Assembly (NCBI GenBank): GCA_963713695.1
Contig: CAVQMU010000006.1
Location: forward strand, 1 to 64,000
Direction of reading: 5' to 3'
DNA length: 64,000 bases
From: Rhodoblastus sp963713695
GTDB taxonomy: Bacteria > Pseudomonadota > Alphaproteobacteria > Rhizobiales > Beijerinckiaceae
The notes beneath the pieces were generated by a model, which was not told the DNA's origin, did no database searches, and was given only the letters and a program-made list of their open reading frames with translations. Positions within the stretch are counted from its first letter, which is position 1, and each line of letters begins with the position of its first letter. The translations under genes were made by a program, and so were the position numbers. Of this stretch, positions 40,955 through 52,043 are shown piece after piece.

Positions 40955-41062
40955 CGGGGCTCCCGCGATTACATCGACAAAAAGCCGCCTTTTCGTACGA
41001 ATTCCGCACGACAAGTGTAATTCACCCTGGATTAAGATTGGATGACCCCGGCCCAGGAATTT

Positions 41063-42439
<1,377 letters not shown>

Positions 42440-42473
42440 GCCGCCCTCGAAACATCCACGGGATTGATAAGCG

Positions 42474-42725
42474 TCACTTGTCCTGCGCCTCTTCCGCCGG
42501 GTCGAACATCTGGATCGGGTGGCCCGGCATGATCGTCGATATGGCGTGCTTGTAGACCAATTGCGAGTGGCCGTCGCGACGCAGCAGCACGCAGAAATTA
42601 TCGAACCAGCTCACGACTCCCTGCAATTTCACGCCGTTCACGAGGAAAATGGTGAGGGGAATCTTGTTTTTGCGAACGTAATTAAGAAATGTGTCCTGAA
42701 GATTGGGAGTGCGTTCGACCGCCAT
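42474..42725 (-). CDS. hfq: RNA chaperone Hfq
   Basis: Intact, 83 residues. Sm1 (IPLTIFLVNGVKLQGVVSWF) and Sm2 (LVYKHAISTIMP) motifs, with a short acidic C-terminal tail. Hexameric RNA chaperone for small-RNA regulation. Located between dat and hflX, as in most Rhizobiales. Confidence 0.97.
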   Translation of the reverse strand: MAVERTPNLQDTFLNYVRKNKIPLTIFLVNGVKLQGVVSWFDNFCVLLRRDGHSQLVYKHAISTIMPGHPIQMFDPAEEAQDK

Positions 42726-42946
42726 ATTTTTTCCACTTCGCTTTTTTTATTGACGCCCGCCTGGCTAAGGGAACCCTGCCGCCCGCGTTGGCGCCAGAGG
42801 TCAGCTTCGCGCGCAATTCACCCTCGCCTCAGGCACACGAACTGCCTATTAGAGTCTCAAGCGCTCGATATAGGCAAGATTTTCTTTTAGGCGTTCTAAG
42901 GTTGTTTTGTCAGATCACGCGTTTTCAATCACTTACAGGTTCATAC

Positions 42947-43808
42947 TCAGTCACTTGCGGGCGCAAAATCGTGAAAGGCGCTGCGCAGGGCGAGGGTAAC
43001 GGGACCGGGGGCGCCGGAGCCGATTTTCTCGCCGTCGAGCGCCACGACCGGCATGACCAGCGTGGTCGCGCCGGTAATGAAGGCCTCGCGCGCCGTCCTG
43101 GCTTCCGCCAGGGTGAAAGGCCGCTCCTCGATCGACCCGCCCCTCGCCTTGACGACTTCAAAGAGACGCGTGCGCGTAATGCCGCGCAAAATCGTCGAAT
43201 TGGCGCGGCGGGTGACCAGCACGCCATTGGCGTCGACGATCCAGGCGTTGCTCGACGACCCCTCCGTCACAAACCCCTTCTCGTCCACCAGCCAGGCCTC
43301 GTAGGCGCCGGCGTCCTTCGCCTGCTGCTTGGCCAGCACGTTGGGCAGGAGGCTGGTGCTCTTGATGTCAGGCCGCTTCCACCGGATGTCGGGCAGCGAG
43401 ATCACCTTGATCCCCTTCTGCGCCTTGGTTTCCGCCGCCGCGCGATCGGCCGCGTGGGCAAACGCGACAAGCGTGGCCGGCGTTCCCGGCCTGGGGAAGA
43501 AATGGTCGCGCCGCGCAGACCCCCTCGTCACCTGCAGGTAGACATGGCCGTCGCGGACGCGGTTGCGGGCGACGAGCTTCGCGCAGGATCACGCGCAGGG
43601 CGCGCTCGCCCACCGGCGTGGCCAGCCGCAATTCGCGCGCCGAGCGGGCGAGCCGTTCGAGATGCCCCGCTTCGTCGATCAGCTTGCCGCCGAAGATCTC
43701 GATGACTTCGTAAATGCCGTCCGCAAACAGGAAGGCGCGGTCGTCAATCGACACGCCGGCCTCGGCGTGGCGGACATAGCGGCCGTTCACATAGGCGACT
43801 CTGCTCAT
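42947..43808 (-). CDS. dat: D-amino-acid (class IV) aminotransferase (one frameshift)
   Basis: About 286 residues. Start MSRVAYVNGRYVRHAEAGVS with DRAFLFADGIYEVI; catalytic Lys in DIKSTSLLPNVLAKQQAKDA and the VTEGSSSNAWIV PLP loop follow. A frameshift near 43573 separates the first 75 codons from the rest. Matches D-amino-acid transaminase of the hfq-linked type. The Lys and Glu of the active site are kept. Supplies or recycles D-amino acids for peptidoglycan, by family inference. Confidence 0.9.
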
Positions 43809-43896
43809 TGAAGTCCTTTTTTGTTTGCCTGCCGCTTCCCAGCGGGCGCTGGCTCGGCGCCGCATTCGCTCCCAACCGCTGTCGCGGCGGGAAATT

Positions 43897-44436
43897 CTAA
43901 ATCCAGCCGGCCCGGCCCGCGAAAACCGCCAGCAGCGCCCCTGCCCCCATGGCCCAGAGCGGGCTGCGCGACGAAAATGCGACAAAGCCCGTCGCGCCAA
44001 GCGTGACGCAGACCGCCAGCGCGCCGGAATCGGCGGCGCGGGCCAGAAGATAGCCGTTGGCGGCCATCAGGCCAATGGCGAGCGGGGTCAGCGCCTTTTT
44101 AAGCCGCGAAAGCCAGGCCGCCTCCCCGGCCCGGCGCACGAGACGCGCCACGCCGAAGGCGAGCAGCGACGCGGGCAGCAGGATGCCTGATGTCGCGGCC
44201 ACAAGCCCCGGAAACCCCGCGAGCTCCCAGCCGAACAGCGAGAAGACGATGACATTGGGGCCGGGCGCCGTCTGCGCTATGGCGAAGTTTTCCGCGAATT
44301 GGGCGCTGGTCAGCCAATGCGCCTCGCCGACAATCTGGCGCTGCGCCTCGGGCAGAACGGCCGTCGCGCCGCCGACCGCCAGCAGCGATATGCCCGCGAA
44401 GCGCAGGAAGATCGAGTAAAGCAGATCCCCCTTCAT
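43897..44436 (-). CDS. chrA: chromate transporter, half subunit 2
   Basis: 179 residues, about five to six membrane spans. ISLLAVGGATAVLPEAQRQI and IAQTAPGPNVIVFSLFGWEL are CHR-domain motifs. The start ATG overlaps the stop of the partner half (ATGA). Together the two halves correspond to a short-chain ChrA pair, probably a chromate/sulfate antiporter. Substrate is assigned by family only. Confidence 0.85.
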   Translation of the reverse strand: MKGDLLYSIFLRFAGISLLAVGGATAVLPEAQRQIVGEAHWLTSAQFAENFAIAQTAPGPNVIVFSLFGWELAGFPGLVAATSGILLPASLLAFGVARLVRRAGEAAWLSRLKKALTPLAIGLMAANGYLLARAADSGALAVCVTLGATGFVAFSSRSPLWAMGAGALLAVFAGRAGWI

Positions 44437-44966
44437 CGGCGCGCTCCATAAAGCAGGAAGCCCGCGGGCAGCAGCACGGCCAGGATCGCGGGCAACGGCA
44501 GCCGCAGCAGCGCGGCGGCGGCGAAAGTCGCGACCGCCAGCGCAACGAGGACAGGATCGGCGGGCAGCTTGCGCGCCATCTTCACGGCCGTGCCCAGGGC
44601 GAGCCCGGCGCCGGCCGCCGTCGCGCCGAACAGGGCCGCGCGCACATCGGGATTGCCGGAAAAGGTCGTGAAGAACGTCGCGACGCCCACGAGGAAGGCC
44701 AGCGGCGCCAGCAGCAGCCCTGACAGCGCGATCACCGCGCCGCTCGCGCCGAAGAATTGTTCGCCCAGCATGACCGCGAGATTGCAGGTGTTGGCGCCCG
44801 GCAGCGCCTGGCACAAGCCGAGCAGGGCGGCGAATTCCTTGTCGTCGAGCCAGCGCCTGTCATCGACGATGATGGCGCGCGTAACAGGTCCCGTGCCGCC
44901 AAAAGCCACGGCGCCGAGTTTGAAAAAGCCCAGGAAGAGATCGAATTCTGCGCATCGAAAAATCAT
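44433..44966 (-). CDS. chrA: chromate transporter, half subunit 1
   Basis: 177 residues from the ATG at 44966 (another in-frame ATG lies at 44996). CHR-domain motifs LGAVAFGGTGPVTRAIIV and GLCQALPGANTCNLAVMLGE. Membrane protein that pairs with the following half gene; the two overlap by 4 bases and must be co-translated. The split form is common among short-chain CHR proteins. Confidence 0.83.
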   Translation of the reverse strand: MIFRCAEFDLFLGFFKLGAVAFGGTGPVTRAIIVDDRRWLDDKEFAALLGLCQALPGANTCNLAVMLGEQFFGASGAVIALSGLLLAPLAFLVGVATFFTTFSGNPDVRAALFGATAAGAGLALGTAVKMARKLPADPVLVALAVATFAAAALLRLPLPAILAVLLPAGFLLYGARR

Positions 44967-45034
44967 ACCAGAACGCGCAAGCCATAGCCTGCGCATTCCA
45001 TGCGGGCTGCGCGTCTGGCGATTTTGAGAGCTTG

Positions 45035-45694
45035 CTAGGCGGCCAAGGCAATGGCGAGGCCGCCGACGACGACGAGACTCGCGGCCCAGAGCATGTCGAG
45101 GTTGAACCAGCCCTTCGTCAGCGCCTTGAGGCCCATCCAGTAGTAGACAGCCGCAGCGGCGATTCCGCCGGCGGCGACCATCGCCAGCGTATGCAGCGCG
45201 GCGACAAGCACAGCCTGCAGCGCGCTGGAGCCCATGAGCTTCCCCGCAGCCGAATGGCCGGCGGAGACATCGGCGCTGGCGCAGACCCCGAGGTAGATCG
45301 GAACCAGCATCAGCGCAGCGCCGTGGGCGGTGGCGATCAGGAAGGACCAAAGCGCCAGCCTGTGCGGCGGCACCCTCGCCAGGAAGCGGGGATGACGCCG
45401 GCAGACCAGCAGGAACACGCCGAAGCCGATCACCAGCGCCCCCGAGGCGATGCGGATCTGCTGCTGCCAGGCGACCAGCGCGGTCATCATCGAGAAGGGA
45501 ACGAGGATGACCAGCATCGCCAGGAAATGCCCCGCCCCAAGCGCTGCGACGGCCTTGGGCATCGCCGCGGCTGCGGCGCTCGATCATCGCCGCGGAAACG
45601 GCCAGGGGCCAGCCCATCCCCGGATTGGCGCCATGGAAAGTCCCGAGAGAACGACGGCCCCCCAGAGGGCCGCCGTCGATTGCAGTTCGAGCAT
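45035..45694 (-). CDS. conserved polytopic membrane protein next to methanethiol oxidase (frameshifted)
   Basis: About 218 residues after repair. The start MLELQSTAALWGAVVLSGL runs in one frame, then HGANPGMGWPLAVSAAMIER in a second and PKAVAALGAGHFLAMLVILV in a third; breaks near 45638 and 45580. Five or six membrane spans with several His residues (GHF, HGAAL, HTLA). No family name recognised with confidence. It starts 7 bases past the mtoX stop and is probably in the same operon. Confidence 0.72.
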
Positions 45695-45700
45695 CGCCGT

Positions 45701-47108
45701 CTACCGGGCGGAGGGGTAGCAAAAACTGTCGGTGGAGCAGTCGCCGCCTTCCAGGCGGATCTGGTGCGAACGGTATCCCTCGGGGAACTCGACATGGAAG
45801 TTTTCGTCGAGGGTCAGGCCGCCGTCGGGGCCGACATCGGCCTTCACCATCGCCGCCGGAACGCCGCCGGGATAGAACTGGTCGTCCCAGGTCGAGTAGA
45901 GCGAGTTCGTCCAGTAGACGCGCTTGCCGTCGCGGCTGATCTCCACCATCTGCGGTCCGCCCTTGAAGGGCTTGCCGCCGGGATGGTCCGTCTTCCGGAC
46001 GATGCCGCCAAGATGGACGGAGCCTGCGAGTCTGGGATTCATCGGGTCGCTGACGTCATACTGGCGCATTTCGCCAATGCCCCAGCAGGCCACGTAGAGG
46101 AAGCGGTCGTCGAGGCTGAGGTCGATGTCGGTCACGAGCGGGGGAACGGCGCCAAAGCCTTTCAGCAGGTCGGGCAGCAGCGCCGCATCGGCGGGCTCGG
46201 CCGGGATTGTGATGGTTTTCTTGGCCTCGAACTTGCCGTCCTGCCCCCGCCGCCAGGTCCAGATCGACCCTTCCAGATTGGTCGTGTCGACCACGACGCC
46301 GCAAAAGCCATATTCCTTCGCGGGATCATGCGCAGGCCGCACCTCCAGCGCCATCTGGTGGTTCGCGCCGAGGTCGATCGTCTGCACGTGCTTGCGCGCC
46401 CGCAGGTCCCAGAAATGCAGGCGGTGGCCGTATTTGCCGCCGAGCAGGTCCTCGGGCACGATGCCGTTCTCGAATTGCCTGCGGCAGGCCCCATTCGCTC
46501 GACACCATGTAGTTGCGCGGCAGGTTCCACCAGAAGTCGTAATGCTTTTCCTGGTCGCCGCGGTCGATCTCGTAGCGGCCGATCACGTCGAAGGTTTCGC
46601 AATCCATGATGAAGATGCCTGGCGGCCCATCGGCGCCGTCCTTGCCTCCGCCGCCCAGGGTCGAGACGTAGATGCCCTCCGGACCGCAATGGATCGTGTG
46701 CGGGCGCGAATAGCCGGTCTTGGCGAAGACCTCTTCGGGCTCGATGATCTTGCGAATCTTGATCTCGTCCGGCGCGTGTTTGACGTCGATGACATAGATC
46801 CGCGACGAACGGATGCCGGGTATGATCAGATAGCGCCGCTCCAGGAAGGCATGGCCGCTCAATGGCGAGAGCGACGCGGAACAGGCGTTCCAGCCGAAAT
46901 GGTGGAACTCGTCTCCGGCATTCGGCATGAAGAGCGAATTGACGATCTTGCCGTAACTCCTGGAGGCCGGGTCCACATTGACCACCGCGACGCCATCCGG
47001 CTTCTCGCCGCCCGGGCTTAACATCAGGGTGAAGGCCAGTTTCTCCGGCGGCGCCTCCATCGCGATCCGCGGCGACGGGTAAAATGTTGGATCGGGTCTG
47101 ACAGTCAT
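45701..47108 (-). CDS. mtoX: methanethiol oxidase / selenium-binding protein SBP56 (one frameshift)
   Basis: About 468 residues: SBP56 beta-propeller. FYPSPRIAMEAPPEKLAFTL at the start, HTIHCGPEGIYVSTLGG, FWWNLPRNYMVSSEWGLPQA, then LHFWDLRARKHVQTIDLGAN HQ and CWGIGEMRQYDVSDPMNPRL. A single extra A near 46488 breaks the frame. Bacterial members oxidise methanethiol to formaldehyde, sulfide and hydrogen peroxide and bind copper. The usual SCO1/senC and mauG companions are not adjacent; a membrane protein and the chromate pair follow instead. Confidence 0.88.
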
Positions 47109-47217
47109 GGCAAGCTGCTCCCCTTGGTCTGGCTAAGGCGCAATGCACGGGACAGCCCAAGGTTCCAAAATCCCGCGGCCCTTCCGAGCGCGTTCGCGCC
47201 TGATATCGATTGAGGGT

Positions 47218-47805
47218 TCAGGCCGCTCGCGTCGCCTTGGCGTCGTGCGCCGCCTTCACTTCATTGAGCCGGCCGGTGCGGACATCGTAGATGAAGCCGT
47301 AGACGGGGATTTCCCGCGGCACGAGCGGATGCTGACGAATGCGGCGCACATCCTGAATGACGCTCGCCTCCTGATGCTTGATCGTATGCCACTTGATGAA
47401 ATGCCCGGCGACGTGGCCCCCGTGATGGTGAGGATTCCTCCAGCTCTTGCCGTCGAAGGATGCGGTTCCGAGATCGTCCTCGAGCAGGTCGGCGATGACT
47501 TCCTCGGCGAACAATTCCATGCCGCAATTCGTGTGATGGATGACAAACCACTCGTTTGTGCCAAGCAATTTGTGCGAAATCACCAGGGACCGGATCGCGT
47601 CGTCGGTGGCGCGTCCCCCGGCGTTGCGGATCACATGCGCGTCGCCTTCGGCGAGCCCGGCATATTTCGCGGGATCGAGTCGCGCGTCCATGCAGGTGAG
47701 GATCGCGAATTTTCTTGCGGGCGGCAGGGCGAGATCGCCTTTGGCTCCAAAAGCCTGGGCGTAGGACTGGTTGGCCGCGAGCACTTCACTCAAGATTTTT
47801 GACAT
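47218..47805 (-). CDS. beta-class carbonic anhydrase
   Basis: 195 residues from the ATG at 47805, with GGAGGG upstream. Zinc ligands Cys38 (with Asp40-x-Arg42 in CMDARLDP), His91 and Cys94 (HHTNCGM) are all present. Interconverts CO2 and bicarbonate. It lies upstream of mtoX, in the same direction, with about 110 bases between. Confidence 0.92.
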   Translation of the reverse strand: MSKILSEVLAANQSYAQAFGAKGDLALPPARKFAILTCMDARLDPAKYAGLAEGDAHVIRNAGGRATDDAIRSLVISHKLLGTNEWFVIHHTNCGMELFAEEVIADLLEDDLGTASFDGKSWRNPHHHGGHVAGHFIKWHTIKHQEASVIQDVRRIRQHPLVPREIPVYGFIYDVRTGRLNEVKAAHDAKATRAA

Positions 47806-47955
47806 GGCGTCCCTCCGTTTCGGCGCGGTCGGGCCCGAGGAGAGCATCGACCGCCAGAGGGACATGCAACCATGCCCGGAGCCTTTAATGAAGTAACTTT
47901 ATCGAGATTATGGATTAAACGCTGCCACCAGACAGCGGCTGGCTCAAATCACAAA

Positions 47956-49324
47956 TCAATCGATCGCCAGCGACTTCAGCTTCCTGTGCAGCGCCGAGCG
48001 CTCCATGCCGATGAATTCCGCGGTGCGAGAAATATTGCCGCCGAAACGGTTGATCTGCGCCACGAGGTATTCGCGTTCGAACACTTCGCGCGCCTCCCGC
48101 AACGGCAGGCTCATCAGCTTTTCGCCGCCCGTGCCGTTCGGCGTCGAAGGCACCAGCGCCCCAATCTCCTGCGGCAGCATTTCCGCGGTGATCTTCGATC
48201 TCCGTGTCGCCGCCGGTCAGGATCATCAGGCGCTCGATATTGTTGCGCAATTGCCGGATGTTGCCGGGCCAGTCGTGCGATTGCAGCACCGCCATGGCGT
48301 CGTCGCCGATGCGGCGCTTGGGCAGGCCGGAATTGGCGGCGAGCTGGTCCATGAAAAATTCGATCAATTCGGGAATGTCCTCGCGCCGCTCCGAGAGCGA
48401 AGGCACCCGCACCGGCACGACCGACAGGCGGTGGAAAAGATCTTCGCGGAATGCGCCTTCCGCGATGGCGCGCGGCAGGTCGCGGGCGGAGGACGAGATC
48501 ACGCGGACGTCGACATGCACGCGGGCGGAGCCGTCAACGCGCGTAAAATTCTGGTCCACGAGCACGCGCAGGATCTTCGCCTGCGTTTCCCGCGGCATGT
48601 CGGCGACTTCGTCGATATAGAGCGTGCCGCCATGCGCCTCCTCCAGCGCGCCGGTTTTACGGGGCCGCCCGTCGCGCGCCTCGACGCCGAACAATTCTGT
48701 CTCCATCGTATCCGCGGAAATGGCGGCGGCGTTGATGACGACGAAGGGGCCGGAGGCGCGTGCCGAGGCCTCGTGGATGGCGCGGGCGGCAAGCTCCTTG
48801 CCGACGCCGGGCGCGCCGGTGATGAGGATGCGGGAATTGGCCGGCGCGACGCGGTCGATCATCTGCCGCAATTGCTGGAGCGCCGTGGAATGGCCGACCA
48901 GCGTGCTGGAGCCGACCGTCCGCGCCTTGAGTTCGGTGACTTCGCGCCGCAGGCGCGAGGTCTCGAGCGCCCTGTCGGCGACCAGAACGAGACGATCGGC
49001 TTTAAAGGGCTTTTCGATGAAGTCATAGGCGCCCTGGCGGATCGCCGTGACCGCCGTCTCGATATTGCCGTGGCCGGAAATCATGACAACCGGCAGGGCC
49101 GGATGATCGCGCTTGACGGCTTCGAGCAATTGCAGGCCGTCGAGCTTCGAGCCCTGCATCCAGATGTCGAGGAAGATCATGTGCGGCCGGCGCGCTTCGA
49201 TGGCCGCCACCGCCTCGTCGGAATTGCGCGCCGTGCGCGTCGAATAGCCCTCATCCTCGAGGATGCCGGAAACGAGTTCGCGAATGTCGGCTTCGTCGTC
49301 GACGATCAGAATATCGCTAGCCAT
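47956..49324 (-). CDS. ntrX: nitrogen regulation response regulator NtrX (one frameshift)
   Basis: About 455 residues: receiver (Asp9/Asp10, phospho-Asp53), AAA+ domain (Walker A GAPGVGKE, Walker B TLYIDEVADM) and Fis-type HTH at the end (GGNISRTAEFIGMERSALHR). The GAFTGA loop is absent (ELFGVEARDGRPRKTGALEE), which is normal for alphaproteobacterial NtrX. One extra G near 48192 (GAAGATCACC) breaks the frame. Overlaps ntrY by 8 bases. Confidence 0.92.
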
Positions 49325-51643
49325 GATCAACCTTCGTCCTTTGCACGCGGAGCGTGCGCGTCTTGCAACTGATTGGCGCGCTCGCCGCGCGGGTCTCGGC
49401 CGCGGAGGTTTCAGGCGAAACCTGCGAGACGGGAAAATGCAGGCGCACAAGAGCGCCCTGGCCGGAAGCCGCATCGAGCAATTCGATGCCGCCGCCGTGG
49501 TCTTCCAAAATCTTGGCGACGATTGGCAGGCCGAGGCCGGTGCCCTCCGCCCGCGTCGTCATGTAGGGTTCAAGCAGCCGCGCCCGATTTTCACGCGGAA
49601 AGCCCTTGCCGTTGTCCTCGACGTCGATGATCGCCGTTCCCTCTTCGACTCGCAACGACACGTTGATCTGCGGCGCGCGTTTTTCGGACGCATTTTCCGG
49701 CGTGTCGGTCGCGGCTATGCCCTCGGCGGCGTTTTTCACGACATTGGTCAGCGCCTGCGACAGCAGCCGCCGGTCGAAGCGCAGGACTAGGCGGTCCGGC
49801 GGAAGCGCGCTCCTCGATCTTGATGTCGGGATGTCCGACCCGCATCAAGAAAAGCACCTGCTCGACGCAGGCGGAGAGGTCGTCCGGCGCGAGCTGCGCC
49901 TTGGGCATGCGCGAAAAGGACGAAAATTCGTCGACCATGCGCTTGATGTCGTCCACCTGCCGGATGATCGTGTCGGTGCACTGGTCGAAAATATCCTTGT
50001 CCACCGTGATGACCTTGCCGTACTTGCGCTTCAGCCGCTCGGCGGAAAGCTGGATCGGGGTCAGCGGATTCTTGATCTCATGCGCGATGCGGCGGGCGAC
50101 GTCGGCCCAGGCAGAGGTGCGCTGCGCGGCGACGAGATCGGTCATGTCGTCGAGCGTGGCGACGAAGGTGCGCTCGCCCCTGTTGAGCGGCCCGTGCGTG
50201 ATGCGCGCATTATAGGTGCGTTCGCGGCCGTCGCGGCTGAGCAGGATCTGCTTTTGCGTCATGCGGGCGTGGCCGGCCGCGCGCTTCGAGCAGCGCCGCA
50301 TCCAGTTCCGGCACGATTTCGGCGAGCGGCCGCCCAATGGCTTTCTCCGCCTCGACGCCGCCCATGCCGATCAGCTCGCGCGCGGAAGGGTTGAGCACGG
50401 TGACGTCGCCGCGCGCGCCGACGCCGATCACGGCGGCGGGCACGCCCGACAGCACCGCCTCGGTGAAGACGCGGCGCTCGTCCATCAGGTGGTTGGCGGC
50501 GACCAGCCGGTTCTGCTGCAGGCGCAATTCCGAAGTCATCTTGTTGAAGGTCTCGCCGAGATGGGCGAGATCGCCCTCGGCGGCGCGCACCGGCACCTGC
50601 ACATAGAAATTGCCGGCGGAGACCTGGTCCGTCGCGGCGATCAGCCGGCGGATCGGGCCGACGAGGGCGTTGGTGAAGGCGAGGCCGAGCCAGGAAGCGG
50701 AAAGCAGCATGATCGCCGCGAGCAGCCCGAACATGATGGCGAAGGTGAGCTGGACGTCGTGGCGATGCTGTCTCGAAGGCGCCGAAAAGCTGGACGAGCG
50801 CGTTGGCCTGCTTGGGAAACTCGACGGTGAAGGGATCGACGGGACGGCTGGCGTAGAGAAACGTGTCGTCGAAGGCCGGCATCGGCCGCAGGGCGACGAA
50901 GGTCTTGCCCTGGTTGAGGATCATGCAGAGCGGCTCGTTTTTCGCGGAATCCTCGAAGTCGCTCTCCTGCGGCTTGACCACGGGGTCGTGGAGATTCTGG
51001 CGCCGGTATCGACCTGTCTCGACGATGGTTCCGTCGCGCTTGACCATGGCGGCGGCGGAAAAGCCGAGAAAATGCGCGCGCGAACCGAAGAACTCCTTGA
51101 ACAAGCCGCGGTCGGCGTCGAACATCGGCTTGCCGCGATCGAGATCGGAGGCGGTGAGCTGGGCTTCCTGCAACAGCCAGCGGCACTGGTCCTCGCGGAA
51201 CAGGTTGGCGGCCTCGGTCGTCGCCCATGATGAAGCCGCGCACGTCGCGCATGAAGGCCGGGATTGAGCATCTTGTCGAGCGTCACCGAGCCGACGATGG
51301 CCATGGTCAGCGTCGGCACGGCGGCGATGATCGCGAAAAGCGCGACGATACGAATATGCAGCCCGGCCGCGGCCGTTTTCGCGCGCCAGGCGCGGATCAG
51401 CAGGAACGCCTCGTAGGCCACCAGCGCCAACAGCACCAGCACGATGCCGAAATCGACCAGGAAGAGGATCGAGACGGTCTCGTCGGTCGGATTGATCGGC
51501 GTCAGGCCGGCGAAAATCAGAAAGGACGCGATGGCGCAGAGGATGGCGAAGGCCACGACGAAAGGCCCCACGCGGGGGAGCAATCGGCGCTCGCCGCGAC
51601 GCGATTTCTTGCCGTCGAGCTTTTTGTCGGTCGCCAGATTCAT
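49317..51643 (-). CDS. ntrY: nitrogen regulation sensor kinase NtrY (multiple frameshifts)
   Basis: About 774 residues after repair. N-terminal membrane spans (VGPFVVAFAILCAIASFLIF; VSILFLVDFGIVLVLLALVA), a periplasmic-side sensory region, HAMP (GPIRRLIAATDQVSAGNFYV), PAS and the kinase core: H-box RRIAHEIKNPLTPIQLSAER, N-box VVKNAAEGI, then DNGKGFP and GTGLGLPIVAKIL. Frame changes near 51260, 51225, 50765, 50275 and 49800. Sensor partner of NtrX, translationally coupled to it. Confidence 0.9.
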
Positions 51644-51963
51644 TCCGCCCGTTTTTGCCCTGACGACTGCGTCCGCAGCCGTCAAATCCCTCGCGAATTT
51701 TTGCGCCGGACCATTGATAGCGGAGGCGAGGGACAGTTGCAATATTGCAACGCTGTTGCAGGATTGCGACAAAAATGGGGCGATTTTGGAGGCGGCAGAT
51801 TAACTTGACGGGAAACCTCTGCTGGCCCTGCTCGAACGTCTTGATCCAAAAAATTGCAGGCGGCGTCCTGGCCACTGCTTCGAACGCGCGCATGCCATTC
51901 CTGGTCAGCGCCTTGGCGTCCGTCCCGCTGTCATCGTCGAGCATCGCGATCAGCGCAAAGACA

Positions 51964-51994
51964 AAGCAACCAGACCCCGGGGAGCTGGTTGCTT
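51964..51994 (-). terminator. probable terminator after the RTX glycoside hydrolase
   Basis: A 10-bp perfect stem (aagcaaccag / ctggttgctt) with an 11-base loop lies 50 bases past the stop of the giant secreted protein; the minus strand continues with a T-rich TTTGTCTTTG. The rest of the 400-base gap 51644-52043 holds the ntrY upstream region; I see no other feature in it. Confidence 0.6.
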
Positions 51995-52043
51995 CGTCTG
52001 GCACGAGAAGCTTTGCAGAGGAGGCTTCGTCTCTATCGCAAAC

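Noticed and set aside
47956..49324. Loss of the GAFTGA sigma-54 contact motif in NtrX as a novelty
   Set aside because: Alphaproteobacterial NtrX proteins commonly lack it, so this is family-typical.
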